Source: Pseudosulfitobacter sp. DSM 107133 (GTDB taxonomy: Bacteria; Pseudomonadota; Alphaproteobacteria; Rhodobacterales; Rhodobacteraceae). From it: 64,000 nucleotides of DNA. Below are positions 60,892 to 64,000 of this stretch, piece by piece; position 1 is the stretch's first letter, and every line of letters begins with the position of its first letter. Under the pieces are notes generated by a model that searched no databases, had not been told where the DNA came from, and saw nothing but the letters and a program-made list of their open reading frames with translations. The stretch covers positions 186,001-250,000 of the forward strand of contig NZ_CP085155.1 in NCBI RefSeq assembly GCF_022788695.1, given 5' to 3'. A program made the position numbers and the translations under genes.

Positions 60892-63084
60892 ATGACATTG
60901 TCCGCCGCCGAACAGCTTTTGATCGAGATGATCAACCGGGCCCGTCTTGACCCCGAGGCCGAGGCCGCGCGCTTTGGCATTGATCTGAACGACGGGCTGG
61001 ACCCCGGCACGCTGGACGGCACGCCGCGTCAGGTTCTTGCGCCCAATGACCTGCTGAATGCCGCCGCCGAAGCGCACAGCGACTGGATGCTGGCCACCGA
61101 CACGTTCAGCCACACCGGCGTCGACGGATCGTCGCCGGGTGAACGGATAGCGGCGGCGGGCTATACCTTTGCCGGCCGCTATGCCAGTGGCGAAAACATC
61201 ACCTGGCGCGGATCGACCGGACCTATCGACACCGATACGCTGATGGAACAGCATCACCACCGCGACCTGTTCCTGAGCAAGGGGCATCGGGTCAATATGC
61301 TGCACGACTTCTATCGCGAGATCGGGGTGTCGCAGCAGGAAGGGGCCTTTACCTCGAACGGCAAGAATTACAACGCCGGCATGGTGACCGAGAATTTCGC
61401 GCTCAGCGGCGCGTCGGTGTTCCTGACCGGCGTTGTCTATGATGACACCGACGGCGACGATTTCTATTCGATTGGCGAGGGGCGCGGCAATGTCGCGGTT
61501 TCAGCGGCAGGCAGCAGCACGCGCAGCGCCGCCGAAGGTGGCTATGCGATCAAACTGTCAGCCGCTGCGGATGTCGGCGTGACGCTGGGCGGCATTGCCC
61601 TGCGCGTTGATCTGTCGGGGGGCAATGGCAAGCTTGATCTTGTGGGCGCGGATGTGGTGCTGACCTCGGTTGACACAACGCTGGACAGCGCGGCAGGCAG
61701 CCTGCGCGCGTTGGGGGCGGGTGACATCGCGCTGACCGGTCACAACGGCGCGGACCTGTTGATTGGCAACGCGGGCGACAATGCCATCGACGGCCGTGGC
61801 GGGCTGGATGCGGTGCAATATGACATGGCCCGCGCCGATGCCACGCTGACGCGTGGCGACGATGGAACCATCGAAGTCCGCTCGGGCGCGGGGGTCGACA
61901 GGCTTGCCAACATCGAGCAGGTGATTTTCAACGATGAAACGGTCTCGCTAGAGGTGCTTTTCCCGTCCGTTCCGCAGATTGCCCATTCGGGTGAATTGCT
62001 GATTGGCGGGCCGGGGAATGACGCGCTTTATGCGGGCGGTTTTGCGGCAGGTTATGCGCCGGAAATCTCGGCGCAGGTGTTCCGTCTGTATCAGGCGGCG
62101 CTGGCGCGCACGCCGGATTCCGCAGGCCATGCCGGTTGGACACAGATGCTGTTCGACGGCGCGCGGTCGCTGGAAAATGTGGCGTCGGACTTTGTCGCCT
62201 CGGCCGAGTTTCAGACGACCTATGGCAACCTCGATACCGGTGCCTTTGTCGATCTGCTGTATCAGAACGTGCTGGGCCGCGCAGCGGATGCGGGCGGGCG
62301 CGCCGGTTGGGTGTCGCGCATTGACGACGATGGCATGACGCGCGCGCAGGCGGTCGTCGGCTTTTCGCAAAGCCGCGAATTCACCAATGCCACCGACGCA
62401 GCCGCAACCGGTTTTACCACCATGCGCACCCCGGCGACATGGAGCGACGACATTTTCCGTCTGTATCAGGCGACGCTTGACCGCGCGCCGGATCGTGCAG
62501 GCTTTGATGGCTGGAGCGACCAACTGAGCAACGGCACGGCCTTTTCTGCGGCTGTTGCAGGTTTTGTGAACTCGACGGAATTTCGCACAGTCTACGGCGA
62601 CCTTGATGACGGGGCCTTTGTCGAGCTGCTTTATCAAAACGTGCTGGGCCGGGACTCGGACGCAGCTGGCCGACAGGGCTGGCTGGAAACGCTGGCGCAG
62701 GGCGGGACGCGTGTCGACGTGGTGACCGCATTCGTGCAAAGCGCGGAATTCAAGCGTGACACAGAGCAGTCTGTGCACGACTGGATCGCCGGGCAGGGCG
62801 TGCATGACGTGATCGTCGGCGGCGCAGGCGACGATGTTCTGGCGGGCGGCGCGCTGACAGATGCCTTTGTCTTTGACGCAGCACAGGACGGCCACAACAC
62901 GGTGCTGGATCTGGAGGCCTGGGACCAGTTGCATTTCAACGACTTCGGCTATGCAAATGCCGCAGATGTGCGCGCCCATCTGGTTCAGTCGGGCGCGGAT
63001 GTGATGTTTGACGATCAGGGGGTCGAGGTCACTTTTGTGCGGACGTCTCTGGACATGATCAGCGATGACATGATCCTGACCTAG
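60892..63084 (+). CDS. CAP-domain, RTX and DUF4214 protein
   Basis: A 730-residue secreted-type protein. Residues 5-165 are a CAP/SCP domain (LIEMINRARLDPEAEAARFG, then AHSDWMLATDTFSHTG with the conserved His, and GHRVNMLHDFYREIGV). A cadherin-like or carboxypeptidase-regulatory-like segment follows (VFLTGVVYDDTDGDDFYSIG). Around 283-300 is an RTX motif (LLIGNAGDNAIDG). Two DUF4214 units start at about 391 and 519 (VFRLYQAALARTPDSAG, IFRLYQATLDRAPDRAG). A final RTX-like part runs to the end. There is no signal peptide, so type I secretion is likely. GAAGGGA precedes the ATG. Confidence 0.87.
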   Translation: MTLSAAEQLLIEMINRARLDPEAEAARFGIDLNDGLDPGTLDGTPRQVLAPNDLLNAAAEAHSDWMLATDTFSHTGVDGSSPGERIAAAGYTFAGRYASGENITWRGSTGPIDTDTLMEQHHHRDLFLSKGHRVNMLHDFYREIGVSQQEGAFTSNGKNYNAGMVTENFALSGASVFLTGVVYDDTDGDDFYSIGEGRGNVAVSAAGSSTRSAAEGGYAIKLSAAADVGVTLGGIALRVDLSGGNGKLDLVGADVVLTSVDTTLDSAAGSLRALGAGDIALTGHNGADLLIGNAGDNAIDGRGGLDAVQYDMARADATLTRGDDGTIEVRSGAGVDRLANIEQVIFNDETVSLEVLFPSVPQIAHSGELLIGGPGNDALYAGGFAAGYAPEISAQVFRLYQAALARTPDSAGHAGWTQMLFDGARSLENVASDFVASAEFQTTYGNLDTGAFVDLLYQNVLGRAADAGGRAGWVSRIDDDGMTRAQAVVGFSQSREFTNATDAAATGFTTMRTPATWSDDIFRLYQATLDRAPDRAGFDGWSDQLSNGTAFSAAVAGFVNSTEFRTVYGDLDDGAFVELLYQNVLGRDSDAAGRQGWLETLAQGGTRVDVVTAFVQSAEFKRDTEQSVHDWIAGQGVHDVIVGGAGDDVLAGGALTDAFVFDAAQDGHNTVLDLEAWDQLHFNDFGYANAADVRAHLVQSGADVMFDDQGVEVTFVRTSLDMISDDMILT

Positions 63085-63097
63085 CCCTGTCTTTTTG

Positions 63098-64000
63098 TCA
63101 GTCCTCGACGTTCTCAAGGAACCACTGATAGGTCTGGGCCAGCCCCTCTTTGAACCCGATGGTGGGGGTCCATCCCAACGCCTGCAATTTCGCCGCACTC
63201 ATCAGCTTGCGCGGGGTGCCGTCAGGTTTGGTCAGATCGTGGCGCAGCTCCCCTTGCAGGCCCACAACATCCATCACCAAACGGGCCACGTCGGCAATCG
63301 ACTGGTCGGTGCCCGAGCCGATGTTGATGTGTTCGAAATCCTCGTATTCCGCCAGCACGAACACGGTGGCGTCGGCCAGATCGTCCACATGCAGGAATTC
63401 GCGCAGCGGCGTGCCGGTGCCCCAGATTTCCATGCCGCTTTCCCCCGCCTTTTTGGCACGGTGCGCCTTGCGCATCAGTGCCGGAATGACGTGGCTGGAT
63501 TGCAGATCAAAGTTGTCATTGGGGCCGTACAGGTTGGTCGGCATCGCCGACACAAAGCGTGATCCGTACTGGCGCATATAGGCCTGACACAGCTTGATCC
63601 CCGCGATCTTGGCAACCGCATACCATTCGTTCGTGGGCTCAAGCGGGCCGGTCAGCAGGCTGTCTTCGGTGATCGGTTGCGGGGCCAGTTTGGGGTAGAT
63701 GCAGGAGGACCCCAGAAACAACAGCTTTTCCACCCCGACCTTATGGGCGGTGGTGATGATGTTGTTCTGAATGTCCATGTTGTTGTACAGGAAATCGACC
63801 GGATAACTGTCGTTGGCCAGAATGCCGCCCACTTTGGCGGCCGCATCGACCACCATGTCGGGCTTGTTGGCGCCCATCCAGTCTTCGACTTCGGCACGGT
63901 TCATCAGATCGCAGCCGTCGCGGCCCACGGTCAGAACTTCGCAGTCTTCGCGTTCCAGACGGCGCAGCACGGCACTGCCGACCATACCGTTATGGCCTGC
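63098..64000 (-). CDS. fcl: GDP-L-fucose synthase, N-terminus beyond the window
   Basis: A short-chain dehydrogenase/reductase of which about 300 residues are visible, starting within the NADP-binding loop AGHNGMVGSAVLRRLER at the right edge; only a few residues should be missing. FLGSSCIYPKLAPQPI carries the catalytic serine and cysteine, NEWYAVAKIAG the YxxxK pair, and PTNLYGPNDNF is diagnostic. It epimerises and reduces the product of Gmd to GDP-L-fucose. It lies 25 kb from gmd, at the other end of the locus. Confidence 0.93.
   Translation of the reverse strand, partial: AGHNGMVGSAVLRRLEREDCEVLTVGRDGCDLMNRAEVEDWMGANKPDMVVDAAAKVGGILANDSYPVDFLYNNMDIQNNIITTAHKVGVEKLLFLGSSCIYPKLAPQPITEDSLLTGPLEPTNEWYAVAKIAGIKLCQAYMRQYGSRFVSAMPTNLYGPNDNFDLQSSHVIPALMRKAHRAKKAGESGMEIWGTGTPLREFLHVDDLADATVFVLAEYEDFEHINIGSGTDQSIADVARLVMDVVGLQGELRHDLTKPDGTPRKLMSAAKLQALGWTPTIGFKEGLAQTYQWFLENVED

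Overview
The window looks like the chromosome of a marine alphaproteobacterium of the Rhodobacterales (Roseobacter group). Most genes are GC-rich and tightly packed, often with ATGA stop/start overlaps. The left end holds a complete beta-hydroxyaspartate cycle, a pathway known from Paracoccus and marine Rhodobacterales. The placement is inferred from gene content and style; there is no rRNA or tRNA here to test it.

Layout. (1) 0.1-0.8 kb: an AT-richer orphan ORF. (2) 0.8-7.7 kb: the bhc cluster, with divergent IclR regulator bhcR, then bhcA, bhcB, bhcC, an NCS1 permease gene and bhcD. It converts two glyoxylates to oxaloacetate. Two matching palindromes in the bhcR-bhcA gap are good operator candidates. 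(3) 7.8-9.4 kb: a true ACC deaminase (acdS) with a divergent Lrp-type regulator. (4) 9.5-22 kb: one long minus-strand operon with a dipeptide/glutathione-type ABC importer, gamma-glutamyltransferase, M20 amidohydrolase, D-serine ammonia-lyase, amidase, RidA and a D-amino-acid oxidoreductase. (5) 22.2-25.8 kb: a GntR regulator and malonate genes matA and matB. The same perfect TTGTATACAA palindrome precedes both the importer operon and matA, so one regulator probably joins malonate use to uptake of amide-linked or D-amino-acid substrates. My working hypothesis is N-malonyl or gamma-glutamyl conjugates, including those of ACC.

(6) 25.8-64 kb: a large surface-polysaccharide locus of group-2 (Kps) capsule type. 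Export genes are kpsM, kpsE and kpsT. Kdo supply genes are kdsA, kdsB and kdsD. GDP-mannose and GDP-fucose genes are a phosphomannomutase, manC, gmd and fcl (cut by the right edge). There are two KpsS/KpsC-like proteins, several GT4/GT2 glycosyltransferases, a GT29 sialyltransferase-fold enzyme, a pyruvyltransferase-like protein, an FkbM methyltransferase, three apparently intact sulfotransferases and one 5'-truncated copy. The predicted product is a Kdo-anchored, fucose-containing, sulfated and perhaps pyruvylated capsule. Two proteins with type I secretion features (a 1301-residue RTX protein and a CAP-RTX-DUF4214 protein) sit inside the locus. No outer-membrane exporter (KpsD/Wza) and no type I secretion machinery is in the window.

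Non-coding points of note are a dense field of short hairpins and nested inverted repeats at 30.9-31.3 kb next to the truncated sulfotransferase, a perfect 17-bp inverted repeat at 47.9 kb, and hairpins on both sides of the permease gene in the bhc cluster. No CRISPR array, intact transposase, tRNA or rRNA was seen.
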